Below are positions 38,601-51,900 of a stretch of 64,000 nucleotides of DNA, piece after piece; position 1 is the first letter of the stretch; every line of letters begins with the position of its first letter. Source of the DNA: Phylloscopus collybita (Eukaryota > Chordata > Aves > Passeriformes > Phylloscopidae). The notes beneath the pieces were generated by a model. The model saw only the letters and a program-made list of their open reading frames with translations, was not told the origin of the DNA and made no database searches. The stretch spans positions 23,727,001 to 23,791,000 of the forward strand of contig JAJNNQ010000018.1 of assembly GCA_027886175.1 (NCBI GenBank), given 5' to 3'. The translations under genes and the position numbers were made by a program.

Positions 38601-41600
38601 ACCAGTATTTCAGGCCTTTATGCATGTACTCTTATGGTTATTTCCCCAAACACATTTTTATAAGACCACCTCAGTAACGTAAACCCTGACATATGAACAA
38701 CAGCTCTGTGAATGACTCCACTTCTCCTGACACAAAATCTACCAGGAGACCATCACAGAGCAAACAACACCTCTAGTCAGATAATCAAAGAGTAAAAATC
38801 CATGTATCACTGGTTTCCTCATTCCTGTCCTCTCACTGTCTCAGTACCTGGTTGCAGGCAAAACCTGTTTTCAGTTCCCAACCTGCAAAACCTAGATTTT
38901 GCTAGGGCTAGCTCCATGTTCCTATGACGTGCACAAGGATTTCATGATGGCAAACCATATTCTGTTTCTCAGACCTCAAATCTTACCATGGTTAGAGCAG
39001 CCCCAGCCTCCCCACATGACACTTTTCCTGTGGATACTTACACAAGCTTCCTGCTGTTTGCGTAAGCCAGTCCTTGGCTTCCAGACACACCTGTGAATGA
39101 GAAAGGAGTTACCCCACAGCAATATCATCTAGCTGTCCAGCCCTCAAGTATCCCCCTCAGATAAAAGAAGGACACCGCTGCCCAATCTGAAAGAAGTTTG
39201 GGACCAAATGGGGAATATATCCATGCAGAGACACCTCAGTGTCATCAAACCTGCCCAGAGCTTGCCAAGAACAGTGGTCTTGTCGTCATCTAGATTTACA
39301 GGGATGGGGAAAACAGTTATAGCTTGAAAACAAAGCTAATAAGGGTAACTTTGAAAAGAGCAAAGAAAGCAGCAGCTACCCCACTCAGAGCAAAACCAGG
39401 AAAGAGCTATGAGGAACCAGGACTGCTGAGTTATCCACACCCATATGAAGGGTAGGAGCAAGGTATCAGAGGCACCCCCAGCACAGTTGCAGAGACAGCT
39501 AAGGAAGAAAAAAAGGACTGTAAAGAGGGTGTAGGGCACAATAATGAGCCACCATCATCCCTCTTCTCTGCCCAGTCACTGTCCAGAGAAATTATTTTCC
39601 AAAACTCACAATAGGGATATACTTGCACAGCTTCCCAGTTTCACATACCCCACTGTCCCCTTCCCACACTGCTCATATGCCCTGACACTGCAATTTTTAT
39701 CATGAACTGAACTCCTGTCCTTTGTCTCTTATAGGGCACTGGGCAGTTTTCCAGAGTGATCTTAAAGAGAGTCAGCATAGCAACTAAAGAACATAATTAT
39801 CTCAGTTACACAATGCCAGAGGGAAGAACAATTTCTCCACTATTTTTCAAAAAAGCAACACATTTTCTACACTATCCCCTACTAAATAGTTGATATTGGA
39901 ACTCTAGAGACCAAAAAAGATAAGCAGATTTAACTGGTTTTTCAAAGTGGAATCAGAAGCGAGTGAAGTAACGCTATATAAACACAGTACAGGTAGAAAA
40001 AACAGAGCTCTAAGAAAAAAATTTAAGCACCAAAGTGGAGTTCACAGGCACACTAGATTTGACATGCCACTTAATATTCACCCATCATTTTCAAAGGAGT
40101 TTATTAGAGAGCTAAGGCTCTGCAACAGCATGTGCTTCAAGCACTGCAATGCTTGAAATACACTGTGCTGCTGCTGAGAATTCTTCACCAGAGCTAAATG
40201 GATCAGGCAGCATGTACCTCAGGCAAAGGAGGCACTCCCATGGAAACTTAGCTCATTCCACTGCTTCCTCACTACATGACTGATAGAAATAAACCCCAAC
40301 CAGACCTATTACCAACCTCCATCACCAGCTCTGTTCTTTTCTAGGTAGCCTGAAATGAAATAAAAGTGTAAGACTCACCGGACAGAGGGCATCTTGCCGG
40401 AGTACAGTTCCCCTGTCAAAGAGAAGAGGATGTATCAGTATTGCAAGAAGACAAACCCGTCCTAGAAGGACTTAGGTTTTCCCCTGAGATCTGAATCAGA
40501 CACGGGACCCCATATCCCATGCTCCAGTCTGCAGACATGCCACTTTCCCACAGTGTGCTAGAGCAGGAGAGCACCTCTGCCCTTCTCTATCCTTTGTCTC
40601 CTCCCAGGGTGCTTTATGATGCAGTGATGTTAAATTTGGTGCTTTCGTTTTCCAATTCTGGATCCAGAAGTTTTGACCTTCTCATGCACACTTTCTGCTT
40701 TAAGAAGGAAGATATTTCCAATAAAATTTATTACAAATGAGAAGTTGAAGGGTAGCTACTGGATATGATGAAAAAACACCCCATGATGTTTACTCTGACA
40801 GTCATGAATGCAGCATCTAGGGTTTTTAAAATTTTTTTGAATGTTATGGAGCCTTTGAACTCCTGAAGGCCAGAATTTCTCTCCATGGCAAAACTTCTAC
40901 TGCTGTCAGTTAGCCAGGAATTCCACGTTCTTTGATGTTTCACTTCATACCTGTGTAATCATTGACGGCACTCCTAGCTCAGCATAATAACACTCAAAAG
41001 TAGAAGACATTTCAAAATATTCCAGTTACTTCCCCTACTGTTATTACATATTTCTCTCACATCAGACCTGCAGGGTTGAAGAAGCTAAGAGCTCTTTAAA
41101 AGCGATAGGAAAACAGCACCATGACCACAAATGAAATGCCCTTGACTGGCATAGAACAACAGCAACTCAAGAGCTCAAGGCACTCTTATCCAGCAGCTAA
41201 GGTAAAAGTTAGGTTTCCTTCACATCTTCAGCATCTTAAGTGAAGTTTGCATACAAGCCCTGATTTCAGCTTCAGCAAAGCAAGCTGGATGGGATACAAC
41301 TGACCTTAAATATCAAAATAATTTCAGGAGCTGTGTGTTAAGACAACACTGACACCAAGGACCAACAATATTCTTAAGTTTGGCACACCATCTACAGGAC
41401 AGCTGCAGCACACAAAAACATATTCAATGAACACTTCATATCAAAACTACTACCAGGCCTGGAATCAAGCCCTTGGTGGTTTAATTATCCAAGCTTATAA
41501 ATGGATTTAACCTGTTGGATATTAACACAGAGTGAACTCAACGATCAATGGGCAATTCAACAGGGTTATTATTAGCTGTGCCAAGGATGCAGGCAAGCAG

Positions 41601-44600
41601 TCTGACTTACTGCTAAGATCCAGCACAACACCATGCAGCCACCCTGCTTGCCAGTTCACTGCAGGGATCAATGATCCTGAACCAAGAGTCCTGCAAAACC
41701 GGCTTCTGGCAGGGCCTGCTGGAGCCCCTGTCCCAAATCTGGCTGGGTAAGGGAAAGCAGAAAGCACTGTGCAGACTTTGTAGAGTCATCTTGAATGATA
41801 CAATGCCTAATCTTGGTGCAGCACTGGCCCCTGCTAATTTAGATCTGGTTTGTGTAGAGCCAGCACTAAGCCGGGGTCAGTAAGACTAACTCCAACTTAA
41901 CTCTACTGGGTCAGCTCTCTAGAGCAAAATCAGACAATTTTATTTGCTCAGGACCAGTATACTGTGAAGTTAAAACAAAAAGGAAAGTTTAGAAGTCCTA
42001 TCCTAAAATAAATTGCTGTAAGAAAACACATCTCCAGCTCTCTTCCATCACTGGTGTCAAGACTGTGTTCTACAGCTGCAGCAAAATTAAGGAAAAAAAT
42101 GGTATCACTTTATCCTTTGTCTTTTAGGTTAAGAAATTAGGTAAAGAGCTTAATGTGAGGAGGAAGCCACTAATGAAAGATACTGTGATTTCTCTGGCTT
42201 ACATTCTGCAGAACTGCTGTGTGTCTATCTCTTAACTACAGTACTTCAGAGATGAACGTGCAGCTTCAGGAGACACCGGACAGGGCTGCTTCCTGTTCCA
42301 TTTTTTTCCTGAAGGAACCATTTTGATTGCATTTGTCTCTGGATCACTTGGCTAAATCTGCCCTCTGCCTTCTATCAGAGCTTTTTCAGTGAGAATGGAA
42401 ATATTTCAGTTTTGGTACCTGGCATTAGCACTTTGGGTCACTTTAAAAAGACAGTCTTCACTTGGGGAAAGAAATCTTGGTCTAATTAGCCAGTGACTCA
42501 CGTACCAAGTGATTAATATTTCCCTCTCGTTTCACATGACTTCTCAGAATTGTTTTTATAACTGTTATTACGTCAAAGTGACCCTGGCATGCACCGTCCC
42601 AAGCCACACCTTTCAAGAAGCCATCACCTTCCAGAAGGTCACTACACACTGAAATAAATGATGGAATACATCAGCTAAAGCAACAGCCTGTACACCAACA
42701 GTGAGAGACCAGCTCAGGTAAGGGATCTGATGAACTTGACAGTGCAGCTCATTTCAACAGAGGCAAACCAGAAGGCCAGTGCTGTGCAGCTCCAACAACA
42801 GGCAAAGCAGCAATTGGCTCTCCAGCCATGGCTTCTTGAGAGCAAAGCAGATGCTGCTTCAACAGTGGTGAGCACAAACCACTGCTACAGGTGAAAACGT
42901 CACTGCACGGCTTTCATGGGCATCAAAAAAATAATGTATAGCATGGGAGGGCAGATGCCAAGATGGGATGGAGATAACAATGCTGAGTGGTGAAGGATAC
43001 TGTTACTAAGACAACAGGCTCAGAACCCCTCCAGCATGAGGGGAGGATCAAACAGGGAAGAAAAAGTTCTTTATTAACTCCTGCCCAGATAAACAGAAGG
43101 ATTTGACTCTCAACGCATTTTACACAGCTCCTGATCAAACTGATCTCTTCCAGACTAGCTCTTCTCTGGACTTTTCCATGTCTCCTTCAACGTCTGCCTG
43201 CCCCTGCCCAGACTCTGATGTGCTACAGGCTATTGGTGCACATTCGTGGTTTCTACTTGATATGAGTTCAGAACCTTTTCCTCTTTTACAGACAGTCAAA
43301 ATCCAGTAAACCCTTCCTCACCCTCACTGACTCCACTCTTCTCCCATTCAATCCTCCACTTCTGAATTTTGTATGTTTACTGTTCTCACTTCTGCCACCA
43401 GAGGTTTGCGCATTCTGGAATTTCTTTCTATCTCTCCAAAAAGCCTGTATCGTAATCACAAATAATAATCATCATAATTGAAATTTACTTCCTGTATCAC
43501 TGCTCAAATGGAAATCAAACCACTACTACAACTTTTCCAGTACATCTAACGGGTTAACAACCATTCAGCCTAAAACCTCCTGATTTTCAGATTAATTTTG
43601 TAAAAGGTTTGAATACTCCATCTGACTTCCCTCTGTTCTTTATAATTACACAGCATCACTGAGAGCTGAAAAAGCGTAGATATTGCTAAAATGCCACTTT
43701 AACAAGCTTGTTTAAACTGCATTATAATCAATTTGTCTCTACATGTATGTATAACAAACTGTAACTATACAGTTACTTGTAAGTTGTTCATAAGGCAGTT
43801 TTACACGTACACACACATATTTATAAACACAAACGTGCCATTACATTACAATCAGCTGTCAACACTTGGTCGCCTACATTTACAGGATGTCTAAAATCAA
43901 GTCTCACGCTCCTAGGCTCCAGCTGGTCACTGGAAGAGAAGTGATCTTTCTGATCCTGTAGGTATGCACATACATCTGTGTGCACATGAAGCTTTGCATG
44001 TTGGCTGTTTAAATGGAAGATGTGTGCAGCAGCCACTGAACGACAGGACCCAGCTGGCCAAGGGCAGCCCCAGGGTTAAGCAGCTATTGGGCTCTGTCAG
44101 CCCACGCCGCAGCCAGCAGAGGTTACCGCCGTTTGCAGCGGTTCAATGACTGCCCTGAACGCCGAGCACAGAGTTTAAACAACAAACCCCATTCCGGTTT
44201 GTTGCCGTTCCTGCACCGGGCGCACCCGGTGGGTGCCGGGCGGGTCTCCGTCAGCGCAGGCCGGTGGCTGCCAACAGCGAGGGCCCCAAACGCTACGGCC
44301 ACTGACAGGCGGGGCCGGCGGAGCCCGAGGGCGGCGGCGTTCGAAAGCCCTTCCCGCCGCTCAGCTCTGCCCGGTGCCGCTGCGCCGCCGCCCTTCTCGC
44401 CAGGCCGGGCCGGCCGGGGCGGGCCGAGCCGGGCGGCAGCGGGGCAGCGGCACTCGCTGAGAAGGGGCAGCGCCGCGCTCACCGCAGCCCCTGCTGGGGG
44501 GCAGCCCCGCCGCCCCTTCCTGTGCCCGGCCCTGCCGTGTCCCCGGGGCGGCGGTGCCGAGCGCCAGGCAGCAGGGGACGCGTCCCGGTGCCCTTGGCGC

Positions 44601-44743
44601 CGCCGACCTCGCCCGCCCAGCCGCCGCCCTCCCCCGCTGCCCCGCTCCCCGCGGCCGGTGCCCGCGGGCCGTACCTGTCGGAGGGCGCGCAGCGAGCGGC
44701 CCAGCGCGCGGCCGAGGCAGCGGGACCGCCACAGCGGCACCAT
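29670..44743 (-). CDS. DLST: Dihydrolipoyllysine succinyltransferase, E2 of the 2-oxoglutarate dehydrogenase complex
   Basis: Mitochondrial enzyme that transfers succinyl groups from its lipoyl arm to CoA; it forms the E2 core of the complex. Fifteen coding exons, in transcript order: 44675-44743, 40379-40412, 39042-39090, 37943-37998, 37513-37587, 37063-37118, 36258-36369, 35588-35743, 35223-35308, 34453-34550, 32468-32598, 31851-31924, 30967-31050, 30265-30432, 29670-29804. They total 1383 nt and 460 residues (human 453). An Arg-rich presequence of about 70 residues ends at [10 protein letters not shown]. The lipoyl domain starts [11 protein letters not shown], with lipoyl-lysine K113 in CEIETDKTSVQV. 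A Pro/Ala hinge lies in exons 8-9, with no E3/E1-binding domain, as usual for DLST. The catalytic domain ends with the DHRLIDGR motif (H431, D435). The ATG has G at -3 and +4. Intron 1 is about 4.3 kb and shows no embedded gene. Confidence 0.98.
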
Positions 44744-44935
44744 CGCGGCGGCGGCGGCGGCGGCGGGAGGGGCCGCAGGGCGGACACCGGAACCAGGCCC
44801 GGCGCGAGGCGGAAGCGCGCGGGGCCGGACCAACCTCCCCAGAACGGGGGGAGCAGCCGGGGGCGGGACCACCGCGAGCGGGGGGCGGGGCTGTGGGGCA
44901 GGGCCCGGCCGGGGGGCCAGGGTCTGCTCATAATA
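44100..44935 (-). promoter_or_regulatory. DLST: DLST CpG-island promoter
   Basis: The region is extremely CpG-rich with GGGGCGGGG-type boxes (for example near 44883) and no TATA box, typical of a housekeeping promoter. It covers DLST exon 1 and the start of intron 1. Immediately upstream, at about 44935, composition switches abruptly to AT-rich DNA. The very long open frames here on both strands are GC artefacts; only the first 23 codons from 44743 are DLST. Confidence 0.8.
44746..44766 (-). repeat. (CCG)7 triplet repeat beside the DLST start codon
   Basis: Seven uninterrupted CGG units on the + strand read as (CCG)7 on the DLST strand. They lie in the 5' UTR and end two bases before the ATG. 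The 5' leader therefore begins translation straight after a GC-rich, structure-prone repeat. Confidence 0.95.
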
Positions 44936-45155
44936 CTCCTGTGTATTACCACATATATAGTAATATATGCATTGATACATTCTATGCATCAATAACCTAT
45001 ACATAACATCATAATATGTTATGTCAAATGTTATTATTTATACGTCACATGCATACAAAATAACCTATGTATTACATATGTTTATATAAACACATGCATA
45101 TGTATATAGAGATGTTATTATACGTAATAGTATATGTATATGTGTAATAAAGAAC
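44936..45155. repeat. AT-rich low-complexity block
   Basis: About 220 bases are dominated by TATA, ATAT, TTAT and CATATG-like words with many short palindromes, for example CATATGTATATA and TTACATATG. There is no clean tandem unit. It borders the DLST CpG island with almost no transition. It looks like simple-sequence DNA of unknown origin. Confidence 0.75.
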
Positions 45156-45159
45156 CCTT

Positions 45160-46555
45160 TGCATTACAAAGAGCGCCGTTTCATGACGCTCTTCTTTGAA
45201 GCAGCTCTGGGTTGCTGCAGGGCAGCTGTATCCGTGGTTTTCACCTTGGCAAACCATGGGGCTGAGCTCGTGTGGGATGATATTGCCGCAAGCATCTCCC
45301 AGTGGGATGCTGCATGGTTAGAAATGGGCAATGAGGTCATCTCACCACGGCAAACAGGAAAATGAGTCCATAAGTAAGCCCTCAGGTGTGCTCTGTATGT
45401 TGAAAATATTTGAGAATTCCCCGGCCAGCTTCTGTTTTCTGCCTGCTTCCAGATAGGGAACCACAGGTGGAAGAAAACCCAAGGAACCTATTTACAGATT
45501 CTGAGAATCAGCCTGGGATAGTTATAAAGGGCTGTCTGGCAGCCAGGCATCTCTCAAGGAGCCAAGTCTGGGTTATGCACATGTACTTAATTTAGCCACT
45601 GCTTAATAATACATGAACGGCAAACTGCGAGCTTCAAAATATGAAATAATTTTCAAAGGAAAGATGTTGAATAAAAACCAACAGGAGATTGTCTCTGAGG
45701 CTTTGAGGATGAGCTGATTGTTCTAATAAAGGGTAGATGAGCCAGAAAGGCTCTCTGCCAGGGATTTCTCTGTGATCTGTCTTTCGAAGGCTAATATCCT
45801 TGAACAATATTGGCCACCTGATGTCAACTGCTTTTAGCCACAGCCTCCTGCCTAACCAATGAATACACCAAGCGTTGCCATGCTCAGTAGCATGTGGAAG
45901 CAAAGCCCCAAGAGTGGCATGCATGGCTTGACTGTGCTCACCCACCCACAGCTTCTGCATGAGAAGTGTCTGACAACCACATGTGCTGCCGGGGCAGGGA
46001 GGTTTGTCCTGGGGCTGGAGTCAGGATGTGCTCAGCTGAGAGTGATGCCAGCTCTGCTGGTTATGTCTCTAAAGCACCCTGTGACAAGCAAGGGACTCTG
46101 TGTTGCTGCTTTTCCTGTGTTGTCCCATCTCTTGGCCATGCCCTGTGCTGCAGACCTCCAGAACAGCCAAAATGCCTCCATGCCCCCGTGGTGTGGGATG
46201 TCAGAAACACCTGGCCACTTTCCGTGGAAGATGGGTAGCTGCTGGGATCTGGGCCAGCTCCTTCCTTGCCCATGGCACGGCTTGTCAGCCTGGTGCATTT
46301 GCATCATCTCACCAACAGTTCACCATCATGAGTCCTGAATGGGGTTTTCAGCCAAATTCCAGCGGAAAATTGCTCTTCTGGGCCTCTGCCCACTTGGGCA
46401 GCCAGCAACTCGGCACCTGATAGCCCTTCCCTGCCTGGCTCCAGGGGCTATGGGCGTGGGAGACAGCGGGGAAGGTGGCTGGACGCTGGTGTTGGACTGA
46501 CCTCAGGGATGTCCATCTGCATATTCAGAAGTCGTTCCCAGCTGGTTGGCTGCCT
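45160..46555. other. Spacer between the divergent DLST and PROX2 loci
   Basis: No exon, RNA gene or transposon is recognised. Open frames on both strands are short and show no family motif. It may hold shared regulatory sequence for the divergent pair, but nothing specific can be pointed to. Confidence 0.5.
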
Positions 46556-46559
46556 CCGG

Positions 46560-46857
46560 CCTCCCCACTCCCTCTTTAAAGGCCCGGAGCGCCGGCGCTG
46601 CCTGAGCGGCATCCCGCGCTGCCCGCGCCCCGGGAGCTGCCAGGCTGGCTCGGGGCCGCTGCCCCGGGACAGAGGGATGCGGGGCTGGGGAAGGGCCTGG
46701 GGGGAATTGCCGTCCGGAGGGACGGCACGCTGCCCCGGGAGCCGCTGTCCCGCCGAGGAGCGCACAGGCAGCCCATGTGGGGTGGCTTCAGTTTTGGAGA
46801 AGGCACGCTGCCCACCTCCTCTGAGCATCTTCATTTCGTTCCTGTCTTTTTCTTCAG
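46560..46857 (+). promoter_or_regulatory. PROX2: Candidate PROX2 promoter and untranslated first exon
   Basis: A TTTAAA box at 46575-46580 is followed by a small CpG-rich patch (about 46580-46760). A strong donor follows, TTCAG|GTAAGAGG, with the exon edge at 46857. The first acceptor before the PROX2 start codon is CTTTCTCCAG at 48833, so a 5' non-coding exon ending at 46857 could splice to 48834. The link to PROX2 is inference from position, strand and splice quality. It could instead belong to an unrelated non-coding transcript. Confidence 0.35.
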
Positions 46858-48908
46858 GTAAGAGGAGTCTCGGCTGCGCTTCAGTGCTCTGGAGGGTGGC
46901 ACTAGCGAAAAGCTGCCAGTAAGGGTAGGAACCAAAGCACACACCTGTTAACGTTGTGGGGAAAGAGCTGCATCAGCAGGCGGAGATTGCTTCGGGCAGC
47001 ACCTTCTGGTCCTGCGGTGCCGCCGATGCTGTGCGGGGAGCCAAGGCCACCCACAGCGAGCTGCCACGGCCTGGGGCGGGAGGCTCTGCTCCCTCCCTCC
47101 AAACCTCCAGGAGAAAAATGGTGGTGCTGGAAACCTTAAGCAAGTGGAGATCACCTTGCCAGCTGTGAGTTGGTCTGCTGAAAAGGGGTGTATCACCCAG
47201 GTTCCGGGGGGCTGGGAAGCCTCAGCACAGGGGACAGGTAAGCTCCTGACCTTGCTGCTGAGCACAGCAGATGAGAGAAATTGTGAGCAAGTGTCAAAAG
47301 AAGGTGTTTCTGTAGAAAAACGAGTGAGGTTACAGGACCAGAGCACTGAGGAAAGGATGAAGGGTGGATGGAATCTGTGACTGCAGTGTGTTTGCTGTGT
47401 GACTTTGTAGGGTGCAGACAGCAGGCTGAGAGGCAGCTGCAGGCAATGGTGAAGCTTGTAACACAAGGGCAAGGCATGATGCTGAGAGCTGCCTGCGCCC
47501 CGGCCTTGTGCTGGCTGTGGATAAACTGAGCAGTTTCAAGGACCCTACTGCAGACTCCTAGGAAAATGAGTCAGGACAGGTGGGGAGACAACACGGATCA
47601 GCATGTGGTGTCAGATAACCCAGAAAATACTTAGTTTGTCAAGACTATGGCTCTGCAAAAGGTAGAGCTGTCCCTGACACCTGCCTGGAATTCAGGGGTG
47701 TTTGAAGAAAGGCAACCTTCCAAACACCACTGAGAAGAAACATTTTCTACACTGCCTGGAGGACTTGGCATGGAGCAGCTACAGGGACAGGAGACTGATG
47801 GTGTTGAAAATGATCAGGCATGTCTGGGAATAGCAAAAGAATCTCAGACTTTAAAGGAGTCTGGAAAAGACAAGAGCTGTCCTAATTTAGGGATGCAAAG
47901 CTACTGCTACTTAATGTGGATAAGGAAGAAGCATCCTACAGGGACGGTTACTGTGTAATTGCCCAGGATACAATGTTTTACACCTTCTTTTGCAAAGCTG
48001 TGTAAGCGCAGAATGACTGGAGGGGGTGGATCCCTGCTTGGAGCCAGCATGACAATTTTAAGCCTGGAGCTGCTGGCTCAGTATTTTTTTCTCTTCCCTG
48101 ATAATCCCCATTCTCATTTCTTTTATTCAGTGTTTTGCCAAGCACTTAGGAACCCCGTGTTGTGTTAGCCTGAACATCTCAGTGTATCCTGCTCACAGCA
48201 GGTCACAGTGCACTTTTACCCTCTCCGTGCCCTCCCCCACCAGCCTGTTTGTGCTGGCCCAGCCCCCGAGTGCTGCCACCCACCCCCGTGCCCTGGGGGC
48301 TCTGCTGGCAGGTGCTGGGGCCGGCAGTGCCCATGGCCTGGCCGGCTGTGTGCCCTGAATAGCTTCACCAGGGATGCAGCTGCTCCTCTGTGCTCTGCCA
48401 ACACCCAGGAGCACCCAAGCCCAGCCCTTTGCCCAGGTGTACACGGCAGAGGGCTCTGCCTGGTGCTCCCTGCCCTCACACCTGAGTCCACAAGGGCAGT
48501 TTCCCCAAATGCCTCTGTGCAGCTGCTGCTGTGGGAGGTTTGTGCTGCCAGGCACTGCTGGGCCCAAAGCAGGTGAAATGAACTCTGGGCACGATGAATG
48601 CCTGGCTGGTAGGTGGGAGGTGTGGCAGTGCCCAGGGTGTTGCTGCTGTCGTGTGACATCTGACAGGCTGCTCACAGGTTTTGCAGTGCCTGGAGGTCTC
48701 TGCCTGGGTTTCTGCCTGGTGAAATAGTTTTTGCAGTGGAGCAGGGATGCCATGGAAATCTGGGAGGAAAAAGTCTCTGGCCCTGTGCTTGGAAAACTGC
48801 TGCATGAGGTCCTGTTTCTTGCTCTTTCTCCAGTTCCACACCACTAGCAGGCTGAAACATCAAACATCTGGGAAGTCTGCCAGTCTGTCCAGGCAGGAAG
48901 AAGATACA

Positions 48909-51900
48909 ATGGACAGCAGGACTGGCTTTGAGCAGGACAGAGACTGTGTCACTTCGGGGCATGGCCAGAGGCTGAAATTGGAGCCCTGTTTCCAGACTGA
49001 CTCTCTCTTGCCTTCCTCCAGCGCATCCCTGATGCCACAGCTCCTCAGCCACACAGTGGTTGGCAGGAACCTGGATCCCACCATCCTTTTCCCTTCCTCT
49101 CAGGCAGTGGCCCTGCCTCATGACTACCAATGTAGTACATGTCCTGGAGAAGAAGTGCAAGCCCTGGTGTCTCCCAGGACCCATGCCCTGGCTCCTGTGC
49201 CCTGTGCTGGTGATGGGGACCAGCTCTCCAACCAGCACCCACTGAAGCAGCTCTGTGACCAGCACTTACGCGCCAAGCGGGCCAGGGTGGAGAGCATCAT
49301 CCAGGGCATGAGCCTCCCACCAACCCCTCAGGCATCTGAGACGAGCCTGGAGGCAGCTTTCAGGCATGGGAGGGAGAGGGGTGGTGAGATGCCCCAGGAG
49401 AGCACGAGGAAGCCAAGGGTGCCCCAGCAGGGCGTGGGGGCAGCTGGACGAGTGGCTCCCACAGAGGGCAGATTCCCTGCCAAGGGCTGCCAGCAGCTGA
49501 AAGAGCAGCTCTGCTTTTTAGAGCAGCAGTTGAGGTGGCTTCAGGAGAAGTTCTACCGAGTCTGTGACTCTGAAGATGCTGCCCAAACCCAGGAAGATTC
49601 CGAGAAAGTGCAGCCACTGCCTGGAAAACCTGAAGACAGATTGAACAAGGACAGTGCCACTGCCACCAGCGACCCACGCAAAGTGCCTCTCAGGGAGAGC
49701 GTCCTGGAGGCATGTGGGCTGGAGGAGGCTGAGGACAGAGGTGACATGGGTGGCCGGCCCTCGGCAGTGAGGGTACTCTCCCAGGCACTGAAGCACGAGC
49801 TGGCTGTGGTGACATCCCAGGTAGTGGACTCCGTCCTAAAGACTGTCTGGCCAAAGGCAGACAGACAGATCCAGAAGCAGCACCACAGACTTCCGATGCT
49901 GGGGCCAGATGCCAGGAGGGAGTATTCTGCTGCTGCGAGATGCAGAAAGCCACTTGCTAAGCCATCTCCCATGAATGCACCAGGCTCCCTGGGCTCACCC
50001 CAGGCTGAGGTCCTGCCGGGGGCTTTGGGAAAGAGCCTGGGCTCTTATGCTGGCTCACTCAGTTCAAAAGGGGTCAGAAAATCCTCTCAGGTACCCAGCA
50101 TGGGCTATCCACTGGGCTCAGCAACCCCTGTTCAGCACAGCCAGCTGCTGAGCCAGCTGCTGGGCTACAGGCGGCACAGCCTCTGGGGCAGTGACTCTCA
50201 TGAGAGCCCATCTGCTCTGGAGAGGGGCTGTCCAGAGCCCCTCAACTTGCACTGGGGAACTGTTAAGCTGAGATCATCAATTGTGAGACAGCAGCAGCAC
50301 CATCCCCTGTCCCCGAGCCCTGCCAACGTGGAGAGCCTGGCCCTACTGCCGGCTGGCAGGGATGGCCACAGTGAGCTGCCAGCTGCAAGTGACAGAGCAC
50401 CCTTTGCCTCAACCCATATATCCTTTGGGGGAAGCTAGAGATCCCTGGGGAGTGTGCTCCTCTTGTCCTCTGGAGCCACAGCTTGGCACTGCCCCTGCCA
50501 GTCTCTGCAAGGCCAAGATCCCTGCTCCTCCACAGGGGGCTAAAAAGGTGTGGGCAGGAAAAGAGTCCTAAGCCATGGAGGGCACTGCCAGTCCTCAGGG
50601 TTAGTCAGATCCTGTAGTAGAGCTGTGAGTGTAAGCCAGGAGCTACCAAGCCTGCCCTTGGGCCATACTGGGGGTCCTGTCATCCTAAACCATGAACTCA
50701 GATGTCTCATGGAAATTCTGGTTCTCACAAGACTGTGAAGTGCTGTGGGGAGCATTAGGGAATCCTCAGGGATTCTCAAGGGAAAAACCAGTGGCTGTCC
50801 AGCCAAGGATGAACACCTTCTGCCCCACCGACAGGCCACGAGGGGCTATCGTGGGCACTGGGCATGTGTGGGGTGGTGCTGAGGGACATGCCAAGCTCAG
50901 GTTTTGCTATGTGTAGGCTTTCCTTGACCCCAAGGCAGATGCAGGAGGCGCTGACCCCTGGGCACCTGAAGAAAGCCAAGCTGATGTTTTTCTTCACCCG
51001 CTACCCCAGCTCCACTCTGCTGAAGACCTACTTCCTTGATGTGCAGGTAAAAGAGCAGCAGCCAGAGCTGGTTCTGGGCAGGGCTCCATGGGAAAACACA
51101 AGGAAAGGGCTGCTCTTTTGTCCTCCTACCTTGTTGGCAGGAGATGGGGGACAGCACCTATTTCAGCATGGGCTGCCCAGGAGCAGGTGGCAGACCTGGG
51201 CTGTCAGCTCTTCACTCTGTGCAATTGAGGTATTCAGATTAAAGCACACCATGTATGTGCCTTCCCACTGCAGGGCAGCTGGGATCCGGATCTCCGTGTG
51301 GAGAACACCTCGGACACCCCGATGTCGTTGCCCCAGCTGGCGCTTTTGCAGCCCGGGGGCAGGGCTGGGATTGGGCAAGTCCAGCAGTGCATGGCTGGGT
51401 TTCCAGGGGCTCGTGGGTAGGGAGGATCCAAGCTGGCATAACACCATCCTCTGGCTCTCTCCCCACCAGTTCAGCCGCTGCATCACCTCCCAGCTCATCA
51501 AGTGGTTCAGCAACTTCCGTGAGTTTTACTACATCCAGGTGGAGAAGTTTGCCCGGCAGGCCCTGTTGGAGGGTGTTGTGGATGCTTGCACTCTCCAGGT
51601 CTCCCGGGATTCAGAGCTCTTCCGAGCCCTCAACATGCACTATAACAAGGGGAATGACTTCGAGGTGAGGAGTGGGATCTGGGGGAAGGGGGTGGTGGTG
51701 TTTGCAGGGGTGAGGAGGAATCATGACATGGTGGTGTCACTGGCTGATGCCTGTCCTGCTGCAGGTGCCAGGGCGGTTCCTGGAGGTGGCCAGCCTGACA
51801 CTGCAGGAGTTCTTCAGTGCCGTTAGGGCAGGCAAGGATGCCGACCCCTCCTGGAAGAAGCCCATTTACAAAATCATTTCCAAACTGGACAGTGACATCC

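Noticed and set aside
44123..45004. Long open frames on both strands (266 and 293 codons) over the DLST promoter
   Set aside because: Only the 23 codons from 44743 to 44675 are DLST exon 1; the remainder is CpG-island sequence that continues into intron 1 and the upstream region.
48747..48908. Upstream in-frame ATG extending PROX2 by 54 codons
   Set aside because: It lies before the CTTTCTCCAG acceptor at 48833, so the spliced transcript would not contain it. The extension also has no Prox-like sequence.
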